Positions 45,601 to 53,892 of a DNA stretch of 64,000 nucleotides are shown here, in pieces; the stretch's first letter is position 1; each line of letters begins with the position of its first letter. The position numbers were made by a program, and so were the translations under genes. The notes below the pieces were generated by a model. The model saw only the letters and a program-made list of their open reading frames with translations, was not told the DNA's origin and made no database searches. This DNA is from Sipunculus nudus (taxonomy: Eukaryota > Annelida > Sipuncula > Golfingiida > Sipunculidae). The DNA is taken from the NCBI GenBank assembly GCA_026874595.1, contig CM049306.1, positions 4,908,019-4,972,018 of the forward strand, in the 5' to 3' direction.

Positions 45601-46531
45601 TTGGTGGAACCGGCACAGCGCCCCCTGTTGGAGCACTGTTATAGTCCGCAGACTCGATACTTAGGGATGTAAGGATTCCTTCTACTCCTGTCGCCACACC
45701 CACAGGTTGATTTGGGCGAAGCGTGATACACCTGTTGGAACTATTGCAAACTTCTATGCGCCCACTACCCCTAGTGAGCATCTTGGGGGACCATAGTTCC
45801 GCCTGGCTAAACTTGGGTTCAACTAAGTAGTCGCAATTCTCAACTCTGCAACTAAGGACTCTTATAGGGATGGTGCTCACCGCATTGGGTTGCAGCACCC
45901 TCCGCGCTGCAGCGACTACTGAACATCCACAGATATCGTCATCCGGACTTGTCCGGATTGAAGCCTGTACTACCTCTCCCGGTAAGCTTACGGTTTTGTT
46001 TTCTAAATTAACCGTGCACTTTTGTGCCAGTAGAAAGTCTAGACCAAGAAGCACTGAATCTGATATCTTGGCTATGTACACTGGCCAATGGTACGCTTTC
46101 TTTCCGAACTGGATAGTTGTGTCGGGGGCGCGCTCTGCTGTAAGCGCCGAATCATCCCCGCCAATCCCTTTCAGGGTGGCTGTGCCTGTGCATACAGGCT
46201 TCTCGGGTAGACTATCATAAAAGCTGAGGCTGATCACAGTGATTTGAGACGCACTGTCGATCACAGCCTGGGTGTCAACCCCGTTTATCTTAACTGGGGC
46301 TACTAGCGTTAGTCCTTGAGTTTGGCACACTTTAACTTCTGCCTCACAGCAACGTTCCTGAGTACCTGAACTGACAGAGGAGTCCTCCCGCTGAAGTTGA
46401 GACTGACCTTGCTCCGCCCCACCTAGCGGGGTCGACGAGTGCTGACGATTGGCCTCGTCAGCCTCTGTTTCTTGTAAATGGCCTTCTGATAACTGGGTTG
46501 CGTCTAGGCCGTTTAACGCAACCCTTGGCCT
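42686..46531 (-). CDS. pol: Retrotransposon Pol: protease, reverse transcriptase, RNase H, integrase
   Basis: About 1,281 residues, counted from the slip site. Seen: a retropepsin-like site near 92 reading DSA rather than the usual DSG/DTG, with LLGLDFL downstream; reverse transcriptase with KKDGGVRWCIDFRALN and YIDD near 546-549; RNase H with ILDCDAS near 691; integrase HHCC zinc-binding residues near 1001, 1008, 1038 and 1041, and catalytic D1070, D1130 and E1166. There is no ATG at the start because it is reached by frameshifting from gag. The frame ends early: at 42704-42711 a short TC run (AG on the coding strand) coincides with a frame change, and the integrase tail continues in another frame. 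Confidence 0.93.
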   Translation of the reverse strand, partial: RPRVALNGLDATQLSEGHLQETEADEANRQHSSTPLGGAEQGQSQLQREDSSVSSGTQERCCEAEVKVCQTQGLTLVAPVKINGVDTQAVIDSASQITVISLSFYDSLPEKPVCTGTATLKGIGGDDSALTAERAPDTTIQFGKKAYHWPVYIAKISDSVLLGLDFLLAQKCTVNLENKTVSLPGEVVQASIRTSPDDDICGCSVVAAARRVLQPNAVSTIPIRVLSCRVENCDYLVEPKFSQAELWSPKMLTRGSGRIEVCNSSNRCITLRPNQPVGVATGVEGILTSLSIESADYNSAPTGGAVPVPPMPVPTVRRVSGIAGDQLKENTEGRVVPDHLKEIVSQVRETASKDQATQLEKLLLTYQDVFAKHDLDLGCLSEVRHNLDTKGHAPVHQRMRRVPISFEQEERSHLEKLLAAGVIRHSSSEWASAPVLVRKKDGGVRWCIDFRALNERTVKDTYPLPLIEDCLDTLAGTVYFSTLDLASGYYQIELEEEAKRKTAFITKYGLFEHNRLAFGLCNAPATFQRAMNHVLRGLTWSEVIVYIDDIIVLGTSFDQHLASLEKVFGRLRTHNLKLKPRKCEFLRSEVEFLGRTVSYEGVKITDRKTDIIRSWPVPVTRKELESFLGFCNYHRAHIQGYAGITACLYELVKPKSIFVWSEQHHDAFKALKERLTSAPCLALPSKEGTFILDCDASDYAIGAELSQLQNGQERTISYASFTLTKEQRRYCTTRKELLAVIRFCRHYRHYLLGRPFVVRSDHNCLAWLMRFRHVEGQLARWLEELANYDFKIVHRTGNKHCNADGLSRIPAPPCECYSAGARTQDLPCKGCQNCQRASEKWIRFTEDVDDVVPLAVRTCELGVTAEDTAGEEEPGDAREIDGSSDASGCHTATDSGSEVSDTESIPDQTPNWLEAYSSNQLIEMQDADPDLKPLVLWLDNGEPKPAELLLTSPAVKSLWACRSQLQLRGGVLHYMWEGDDGAHPLLVVPEGLKQEILKLCHGCPTAGHLGRDKTLARLRRSFFWHNMVRDCALYVAQCQVCNQHKRPVRTAKAGLVNYHSGYPMERVHLDVLGPFTTSTQGNSYILMMCDQFSKWLECAAIPDQTAETVAKQFIMHFVTTFGCPLIVHTDQGRNFESNLFKAFCERMGIAKTRTTPYHPSSNGQVERQNRNVLQMVRCMIQGRTREWDEDLPLVVMALHSMVNRMTGFSANQIMLGREVYQPTDLILGMNTDEQSHTPESWVHNLTKRMEAIHHRVREKLKCNLEHQKQLYDIRERSFWDG

Positions 46532-46537
46532 TTTAAA
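46480..46537 (-). promoter_or_regulatory. -1 programmed ribosomal frameshift signal, gag to pol
   Basis: The slippery heptamer T TTA AAA (46537-46531) is in the gag frame. After a 6-nt spacer a perfect 9-bp stem forms between GGGTTGCGT (46524-46516) and ACGCAACCC (46503-46495). The loop GGCCT (46510-46506) can pair with AGGCC (46484-46480), giving an H-type pseudoknot. The pol frame is open from the heptamer onwards and is -1 relative to gag. Confidence 0.85.
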
Positions 46538-48441
46538 CCCTGTCCTGGTTCCTTATAGGCAGGATTGCCCTCACTATTTGGACATTGTTTCTGAAAGTGT
46601 CCCCGCTGATTGCATTTGTAGCAGACGCTATTAGCAGGCTTTAGCTGGGGCCTACTTGGGCTTACGGATCTGGGCCTGGACACCATTAAGGCTTTCTTGA
46701 TCAACCCTTCCAGACTGTCAATGCGTTTGTTCATTTGCGCCCAAGCCTTGTCGCTGGTTTCGGGTTGTGTGCCATTCCGCGGGTTGACCCTTTCAGATAT
46801 TGTCGACTGGGCCTGCTTTGTGTCAACTTGACCTTCCATATCTGACGTTGCACTCTCGGCGAACGTTACCGTTTTACGGGCTATGTGTATCTTCCCATAA
46901 ATGGCTCGGTGGTTGTTGATGGCATCCTTCACGTACTGAAGAGCTTTGTGGAGGTATTTTGGGTTCCTTCCCATGGCACTAACTGCTGCTTTCTTGTCGC
47001 CGCATCCCCTCAGGAAGTATTCAATGGCAAGCTGTTGAATTGTATCTTCTGTGGCGCCCGGGAAACCGTTTATAACCTGGACGTGAACCCTTTCGCTAAA
47101 CTCCTCCAGGGTCTCCTGGTCCTCCTGTCTTGCAAACTGAAGCTCCCTTCGCACAGTGATAGGTGCATCTCTCATGCCGAAACGTTGCTCTAACTTCTTA
47201 GTTAAGCGTTTGTAGTCACCTTCCAATTCAAGCTCTCTGACATAATCAAGGGCCCTCCCACCAAGGGAGTCGACAAGTTTTTCTGCTTTCTTGTGTCTAG
47301 ACCATCCTCGCCTGTCTGCCAACCTCTGGAACTGGAAGAAGAAACCACTCCAATTCCTATCACCTGTGAAGGTGCCTAACTTCATGATGTCTGGGCTCCT
47401 TCTTCTCCTTCTGGTGCCATGGCGGTGAGGTGAACAAGAGCAGTCTGAATCTTCGGAGTAAGAACTGGCTCGGTTATCCCTTCTCCTATGCCTCGAACCA
47501 TCACTAGAGCTGATGGACCTAACCCGACGCCGGTGATGCTTCTTACGGGACCGTGTGCCGCCACGTTCTTCGGAGGTTGAGTCGCTTGACTCAGAGGAAC
47601 TGGACCTATGCCGGCGACGCCGTTCGTGTCTGTCTACACTCTTCTTAGGCCTTGAAGGCCGTTTCTTGTTGCTAACTCGGCTGGATCTAGTGGGCTGAGC
47701 CCAGAGGACGCCCTGGTCATACGCCTCCCGCTGTGTGTGATTATAGGGACCCACATTACCTGAGGCCGGTTGAGTACCCGGGCGTGAATTCACTGGTAAG
47801 GGGGCAGAAGTTCGACGCACGCTTAAAGCAGGACCTGTAGCTGGGTCAAAACCCTCATTTGTTCCCTGATAGTATACTTCCCCCCTAATATCGCCCTGGG
47901 TGGACCGAGGACCTGAATTCCCAATCATCGTTAATATGTCAAGGTTACTTATACCTTGCTGGGAATATCCAGCCGTTGACGCTGGACTACTGCCTTCATT
48001 ACTGGGGGCTCCAGCATGACGACTGAGTTCAGGCTGGGTTTGGTCTACACTGGGACCATTTCGCATTCCCACACCTCTAGACTGGGGTAAACAGTCACCT
48101 CTTACACTCCCCTCCCTCAACATATTTGGAGGCGGGACATATACAGCTTCGGTAGGAAGTGCATGAAGGATTCGATCTATGGAGGAATCGTTTGGGCCGG
48201 GATTCGGGGGCCCACCCGTCTTACCCGAAAGACGAATCTTGCCTTCCCGGGAAAGACGCTCCCAAAAGGTTAACGCTAGACCAGTAGCATGAGCCAAATC
48301 AGGTAGGCCAAAATCAGGGGTTGACTCACGCAACCGAACAATGTGGAGGATAGTGGCTGGGGACAGCATATCCGTGAAATAGGTGACCAATTGGGACACC
48401 GAAGCAGAACTTACATCAATAGAATTTTGAAATTGGGCCAT
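46513..48441 (-). CDS. gag: Retrotransposon Gag polyprotein
   Basis: 642 residues from the first ATG that starts a coherent domain (MAQFQNS); the frame is open upstream to 48567. Seen: a basic Ser/Arg-rich region in the middle, a gypsy-type capsid region (starts LGTFTGDRNWSGFF; includes RRELQFARQEDQETLEEFSE), and one CCHC zinc knuckle at about 607-620 (CYKCNQRGHFQKQC). It forms the particle and packages element RNA. About 1 kb of leader lies between the PBS and this start. It ends at a TAA inside the loop of a predicted frameshift pseudoknot. Confidence 0.9.
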   Translation of the reverse strand: MAQFQNSIDVSSASVSQLVTYFTDMLSPATILHIVRLRESTPDFGLPDLAHATGLALTFWERLSREGKIRLSGKTGGPPNPGPNDSSIDRILHALPTEAVYVPPPNMLREGSVRGDCLPQSRGVGMRNGPSVDQTQPELSRHAGAPSNEGSSPASTAGYSQQGISNLDILTMIGNSGPRSTQGDIRGEVYYQGTNEGFDPATGPALSVRRTSAPLPVNSRPGTQPASGNVGPYNHTQREAYDQGVLWAQPTRSSRVSNKKRPSRPKKSVDRHERRRRHRSSSSESSDSTSEERGGTRSRKKHHRRRVRSISSSDGSRHRRRDNRASSYSEDSDCSCSPHRHGTRRRRRSPDIMKLGTFTGDRNWSGFFFQFQRLADRRGWSRHKKAEKLVDSLGGRALDYVRELELEGDYKRLTKKLEQRFGMRDAPITVRRELQFARQEDQETLEEFSERVHVQVINGFPGATEDTIQQLAIEYFLRGCGDKKAAVSAMGRNPKYLHKALQYVKDAINNHRAIYGKIHIARKTVTFAESATSDMEGQVDTKQAQSTISERVNPRNGTQPETSDKAWAQMNKRIDSLEGLIKKALMVSRPRSVSPSRPQLKPANSVCYKCNQRGHFQKQCPNSEGNPAYKEPGQGLKGQGLR

Positions 48442-49450
48442 GATGCCAGTTGTAACAAGGGACAGGGAAGGTTGCCTGTGTGACAGGGAGCCCAATGCAC
48501 GCAAGGAATATTCAATGATTAGCAAAACAAACAACGCAAGCTGATTAGGGATGCGCAAATTTAGCAAAAAGCAATGCCAGGCTCATAACCAACAACAAAG
48601 GTAATAGGGGCTCAACAACATGAACAAGCAAGTAAGCCAGCAAAGTGCATGCACAGGGTCCAGATCTATACAATTTAAAGAGGAATATGACAAATAATGC
48701 AAAAAATATCGGGACCTACTACACTAAAAGTACCTGTCCAGTCTATAATAGACTATAAAAGAACTTGGTGGAAGCACAATACAACAACAGCAATATGGGG
48801 TTACCTCATGCTTCCTGCTTACCCACCCATTACTACTGATGGCTTAAAAAAAAAATTTTGTCAGCAACCTTGACATTACCTGCACATTAAAAATACAAGA
48901 TTGGGCCTCAGTACAGGCAGACTGTGAACTACAAAAGGGGCTAATACTACAGTAATAGCATACAAGTATAAACTCGTACAAACTCCGAACCTAACAAGGT
49001 ATATAAAGGAAAATTGCCTATAACCACAGAAATTGCAGCTAATCAAGGGGGCAGAGAAGAATATGAAATATTCTAGGGCAATACTCAAGGAAATACGTGA
49101 CAAAAAATCGTTCAGAGTGAAGAATTTCGGGGATCTTGACCAGAAACACGGGGTCACGTGATCACAGCTCTGATCAAAACGATATGGAGAAGACCGAAAT
49201 TCGACTATTGCTAGCACTAAGACTATTGACAGCTCTATCCAGTACAATAACAGGCAAGAACGACTAATTGTCCAGTTAAGTAAACACAAGACAACGCTGT
49301 ACTAAGCTTGTCTCGACTGCTGAAGTCAGCAAAGGGACCAAAGTTTTTGACTAGCGCGCCAAGCAAAATGGCGGCTCCTTGCCGAGCTAAGATCTAGATA
49401 CAACGACTACCGACTATCTAAGAGGTAAAACCGGGGCTAAACCCGCTCCA
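48442..49450 (-). other. 5' leader of the retrotransposon
   Basis: About 1 kb between the PBS and gag. No conserved coding content is seen; it presumably contains packaging and translation signals. Confidence 0.5.
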
Positions 49451-49468
49451 AATCATCCTTCGTCGCCA
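49451..49468 (-). other. Primer binding site, tRNA-Ser-like
   Basis: One base after the 5' LTR the element strand reads TGGCGACGAAGGATG. TGG complements the tRNA CCA end, and the following bases fit the 3' acceptor of a tRNA-Ser(GCU)-type molecule (discriminator G). The tRNA identity is inferred from memory of animal tRNA-Ser ends. Confidence 0.55.
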
Positions 49469-49469
49469 T

Positions 49470-49675
49470 TATAGTAGATGTAGGTAGTCTCACCTCGTAG
49501 TACGACCTCAAACACGCCAACAGGCAGCTCCAATCGGACATGGACTCCTCGATGGCTCTCTACAGCTCGGCCCTTATACACACGACACTCACCGGAGGTC
49601 TTCTGGCGTAAAACTGGGGGGTCCTATGACGGGTCCCGGATCCTTGGGCAGGTCATTTAATCCGTTCCTACTACA
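49470..49675 (-). repeat. 5' LTR of the retrotransposon
   Basis: 206 bp. On the element strand it starts TGTAGTAGG and ends CTACTATA, imperfect inverted ends. It reads identical to the copy at 39938-40143. Confidence 0.93.
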
Positions 49676-51127
49676 CAAGAAATGACCCGTTTCCATTGAG
49701 GCGGTGTTTCAGTTTGGGCTGTGGGCTCACATGTATAAAATTGTGTTAATTGTTCATTCTTAGCATAATATTGAGATTATACGGGCCGTTAGCACAATAT
49801 GAATGCAACCTGGTGCAAGACCACTGCGATACATTCCTCGATATTACTTGGATCACGACTCGAGGAGGATTACCAGCCTAGTTATCCGATTGCCTACTGA
49901 ATCGGGTTGTCACGGCTACGCCTGACCAACATATCATGCCAGTTCACGCATAGGCGCGCATAGTCCATCTCTGGACCCTTGTGTCCTATGTTAGACCTGA
50001 TGGACGGACACGTGTCCGTCCATCAGGTCTAACATAGGACACAAGGGTCCAGAGATGGACTAAGGCGCGCATGGAAACGCAGCTTTATACATAAGTCTAT
50101 TCTACTTTAATTTATCATTCGCTTTGCCTTGACCACAACTGTGTTCTCAGATATAGACTATTGGAACTGCTGGATAACGATTTTAGTAACTGTTACCATC
50201 ATGTGCCGCTACAGTGTTGTCGGTCCATGCAGCTTCTGCCCCACGCGCCAGGGCTGCGGTGTCCTGTCAGCCGTTAACGCGGGAGGTTACTTCACATGTA
50301 ATGGCGGCTTATGCCTCAATGGTGTTCATTAAGCATAGATTCAGTGACTCCATAACGTGTATGAGACATCCAATGAACAATATAGATATGACTAGGACAG
50401 TAAGGGTCCTCCATAAGGGCCACGCCAGTACAGGAATCCCAGAAGGCTGCCTGGTGGCACACATCCCGCCCAGGTACCAAACTTCAAGAAACACGCATTT
50501 CCAGGTATAACGCGCTTCGTGAGAATACGCTCCAAGTGAATTCCAAGATGGGTGGCTTCCTTGTAGTCAGGGAGCCAAGCAGGCCAAATTTAAGATGAAT
50601 TGTCCCAAAAGTACTACAAGTTCCCAGGTTATTTTCGCAAACTATAGGTATTTGGATGTTTATTTTTTTAGCTCTGCTGGGGATCTGCTCTTGCGAAAGG
50701 TTTCATATCCAAACGAGCGAATACGTGGGTTTAATACAGACATGCAGACACGCATACAAAAGATGTGCAAAATTTTGCTGACAAAATGAATGTTACATGG
50801 TAATCAAAACTGGTACTTGTAATATTTGGCACAAATTTTGCACTTAGCCAAAAGTGTCTCCTTTTGCTACGGCCCTACATCATGAAAAAAAAACAATTAT
50901 AAATTTGCATAATAGATAGTCTGCTAATTTATCGATAGTGCCTTTGTGACCAATATGTACATGGATATCGAACCCCTGACCAATGCGGTTATACAAAAGT
51001 ATCAGCTACCCAAGACGTTCCTGTGAAAGTGTTCAAATATTAGATGCATTTATAAGGAGAAACCTATCGAAGCATCCAGTACAGTAGCCTGGTCGGAGAG
51101 AAGGGTGTCACAAGGTTATCAGATGTA
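49676..51127. other. Flank with no gene seen (apart from the palindrome)
   Basis: Only short ORFs without recognisable features. Confidence 0.45.
49961..50062. repeat. Perfect 102-bp palindrome
   Basis: The 51-bp arms 49961-50011 and 50012-50062 are exact reverse complements with no spacer (centre ggacac|gtgtcc). Beyond it both sides carry a near-inverted gcgcgc. It lies 286 bp past the retrotransposon. Confidence 0.93.
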
Positions 51128-51432
51128 ATTTCTGACAGGGGCGTCAATATAGGGGGGGGGGGGGATGGGGGTATATATCCCCCCCCCCACCACACTTTTT
51201 GGCAAGGGGGGGGGGGGGGTCAATGTAATCATCCCCCCATTATTCAGAATATAATATTTACATATTTCAAATGAAATATATAAATAAATAGAATTTTAGA
51301 CTTTGGTCCCATTTATGAGTTTACTATGAAATATTTATATCTAAATGGTTTAGAATAAACATATCCCTTTTGTTAAACCTTATACTTAATTGATATATGT
51401 ATATATTTGATATGTGTCATACAGACAATTAA

Positions 51433-51478
<46 letters not shown>

Positions 51479-51647
51479 GTCTGTTTTATCCAAATTTTGA
51501 CTACCCTCCATGCCTGTCATCCCCCCCCCCCCCCCTCCGATCCATGCCTGTCAACACCCCCCCCCCCCTCCCTTGCGAGTCATCTCCAACCCTGCGAGTC
51601 ATCCCCCCCCCCACCCTTCAAGATAAATTGACGCCACTGATTTCTGA
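51128..51647. mobile_element. Non-autonomous hAT-like element with 8-bp target duplication
   Basis: Element 51136-51639. The left end CAGGGGCGTCAATATA and right end (reverse complement) CAGTGGCGTCAATTTA are inverted repeats. ATTTCTGA flanks both sides (51128-51135, 51640-51647), the 8-bp duplication typical of hAT. The inside is dominated by G/C homopolymers and a (TA)n run, with no transposase. Confidence 0.85.
51430..51474. repeat. (TA)n microsatellite
   Basis: About 22 TA repeats inside the hAT-like element. Confidence 0.9.
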
Positions 51648-52037
51648 GTTCTTTCTGTAGAGATCATGCAAAAGATCGGAAGTGTTGCCAAACGAGTATA
51701 GCCTCCTGAACATTTTGCGTCAAGCTGACCGATTCCAAAATATTCAGAAATTTGGGAGGAAAAGGATCATTAGTTTTCTTAACATGGCTGTTAAAGTCGC
51801 GCGTAAATATGATCCCCTGAGATCAGCGAGATTACATGTAGTCCACAGAATCAAAAACTCGCCTGCGACCATTCGGTAAATCGCTGCAAATCTAGCTGCG
51901 CATGTATTATCCACTGATTTTAGAAGAACATCAACCAATCATTAGCAGCCTGTATGGTGAAATTGAGTTTCGTGTCTTTCGAGATAAACGTCTCATGTTG
52001 CAACGGGTGGTTCCTCCTAACCATACAGAGGCAACCA

Positions 52038-52498
52038 TTAAAGGGGCCCATTCACCTACCTTTTCAAAAAAGAATTTGTGTGATTTCTGGCTTCCTCTGC
52101 GTGTATATTAATGATCTAAGGGTAATTTAGTAGTAAAAAATTCTTATAGCGCCTTCGTGAAGTATGTAGGAACTTCTTCATCAACATGTTTGTAAACACA
52201 GCAATGCTGACAAATGAGAAAAACATGTAACCTAAAGTGGGGTTGCATATATATGTGGAGGTAGAAAGGTCACTTGTTGCAAAACGCCATTTGCAAAGCT
52301 CTGGCTAATCTGAATTGCTGCCAGATGCCCTTCTTGAATTGGTTTTATTTTGACGGCCCCCACATATTATAAACACGTTGATATAAACCAAACAAGCCGC
52401 CTGTGTGCTGTAATATCCACGTTTTCTGGCCTGTTTATAAAAGCTCCAAGGGATTACTTTTATTTTATAAAGGTCGGATAGCTGATAGGGCCCCTTAA
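52038..52498 (+). mobile_element. TTAA-type MITE (Kolobok- or piggyBac-like), copy 1
   Basis: 461 bp. TTAA-AGGGGCCCA at the left and AGGGCCCC-TTAA at the right give short inverted ends with a TTAA target duplication. No transposase is encoded. Confidence 0.7.
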
Positions 52499-53892
52499 AG
52501 GCCAATAAGCTGATTCATTCCAGAATAAAATATAATTTCCCGGCTCTGAATATAACAGACACTTCAACTTCCTACGTACAATCGGAGCATTTTGGATTTT
52601 TTTGTATATCACTGTTTCCCCATTTGTAAATGGCCTACTTGGTACGTCCCTGACTCAGACATATCCGAGCATTTCTGGTTGTCTTATTGATTATTCTGAC
52701 GTCACATGTCAATAACGTGACCGCTGTGACCTTATTTTTTAAAGTAAATTTTTATGATATGACGCTAATATTGCGGCAAGTGGAAAAATAAACCAATAGG
52801 ATACATGTTTCGCCATTTATAGGAACCTTTCGGGTTCGGCGTTATGGGAGTTTCCAGTGGATTCTTGGTATGGGTGGAGTTTTTATTGATCTCTCGACTA
52901 CCGATTGATTGCTTTAACTCTGCCTGTACAGTCTGCGTACAGCTTGAAATTGAACATCATGCATTTGGTGCATGTTGTGCCGGGTATTTTTCTCCGTGCG
53001 TATGGACTCTTTCACAGACACAAACACACAATCTAGCTCTGATTCTGAATGCCAATGGACGATTACATGTGAAGGAGCACGGGTTTTCTGGCGTGCAGCT
53101 CCTCGCGTGTAGCTGTTCATCCTATGTAACCTATTTAAGAGCGCCTCTGGCCGTTGTAATAGCCGATTACGTATATGGGAGCCTCCACTGGCAGCCTTAA
53201 AATATATGACCCATGGGTCATGACGCTCAGTCGATTGACATGATAGTATTGTCTATGCTGGATGTATTTTTGTTTGGTGGTTGTCCCGGGGGCTCTGTAC
53301 TGTAATTTATGCAAATGCAATCACAATGCACTATCTAGAAAAAGTTGAATTTGCAAGCAAATTCAAGCCTCCCCAGCCACCAGCTCAAAAGCAGAGATCC
53401 TGGTTTCAGGAAGATTTGAAAACATGACAAACCATGCTAAACATTATTATGGAAATGGGTGCATCAGTAAGCATTAGAATCATGTCCTCCGTGAAAAAAT
53501 GTTACATGTTCAAACATGTAATGGGTAGATATTATAATTTGAAAAAATTCACAAATTTACACATGGCGGATTTAAATACTGACGCAAATGACCTATTTAA
53601 TATGCACAGATTGTTAATCAACTTGTAAGAGGAGTACTGTCAAGGTATCGACAAAGTTTTGTACAAATAACGTTTACGGTTATGTTTTGAGCGCGAGCGC
53701 AAAGAAAACTGCTCGTTAAGCTAATTAACATAATTAAGCTGTTGAGACAACTCTCAAAATTTAATCAGGAGTTACCTCTTATCCGGTTAGCAAAAATATG
53801 AAGTGACAGCCTGATTGGCCCAGCAAATCTTGAATTATTATGGTCGCAAAGGAGTGTCCGGAAGAAGAAAATTAAAATAATAATAATAATAA
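52499..53892. other. Intergenic, nothing recognised
   Basis: No coherent gene. The 52844-53200 open frame has no domain, splice or family evidence. Confidence 0.4.

Larger units (their letters stand above)
39938..49675 (-). mobile_element. Ty3/gypsy LTR retrotransposon carrying a TatD nuclease ORF
   Basis: 9,738 bp, minus strand. Two 206-bp LTRs that read identical flank gag, pol and a third ORF. A short target duplication, CAAG (ACAAG if the LTR end is placed one base earlier), is seen at 39934-39937 and 49676-49679. The domain order protease, RT, RNase H, integrase places it in Ty3/gypsy (Metaviridae-type). A PBS and a PPT lie beside the LTRs. Identical LTRs imply a recent insertion. A single frame break in pol before the integrase C-terminus suggests this copy may not be fully autonomous. 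Confidence 0.95.

Noticed and set aside
52844-53200. 118-codon ORF
   Set aside because: No domain, no splice context, and a length expected by chance in a GC-richer patch.
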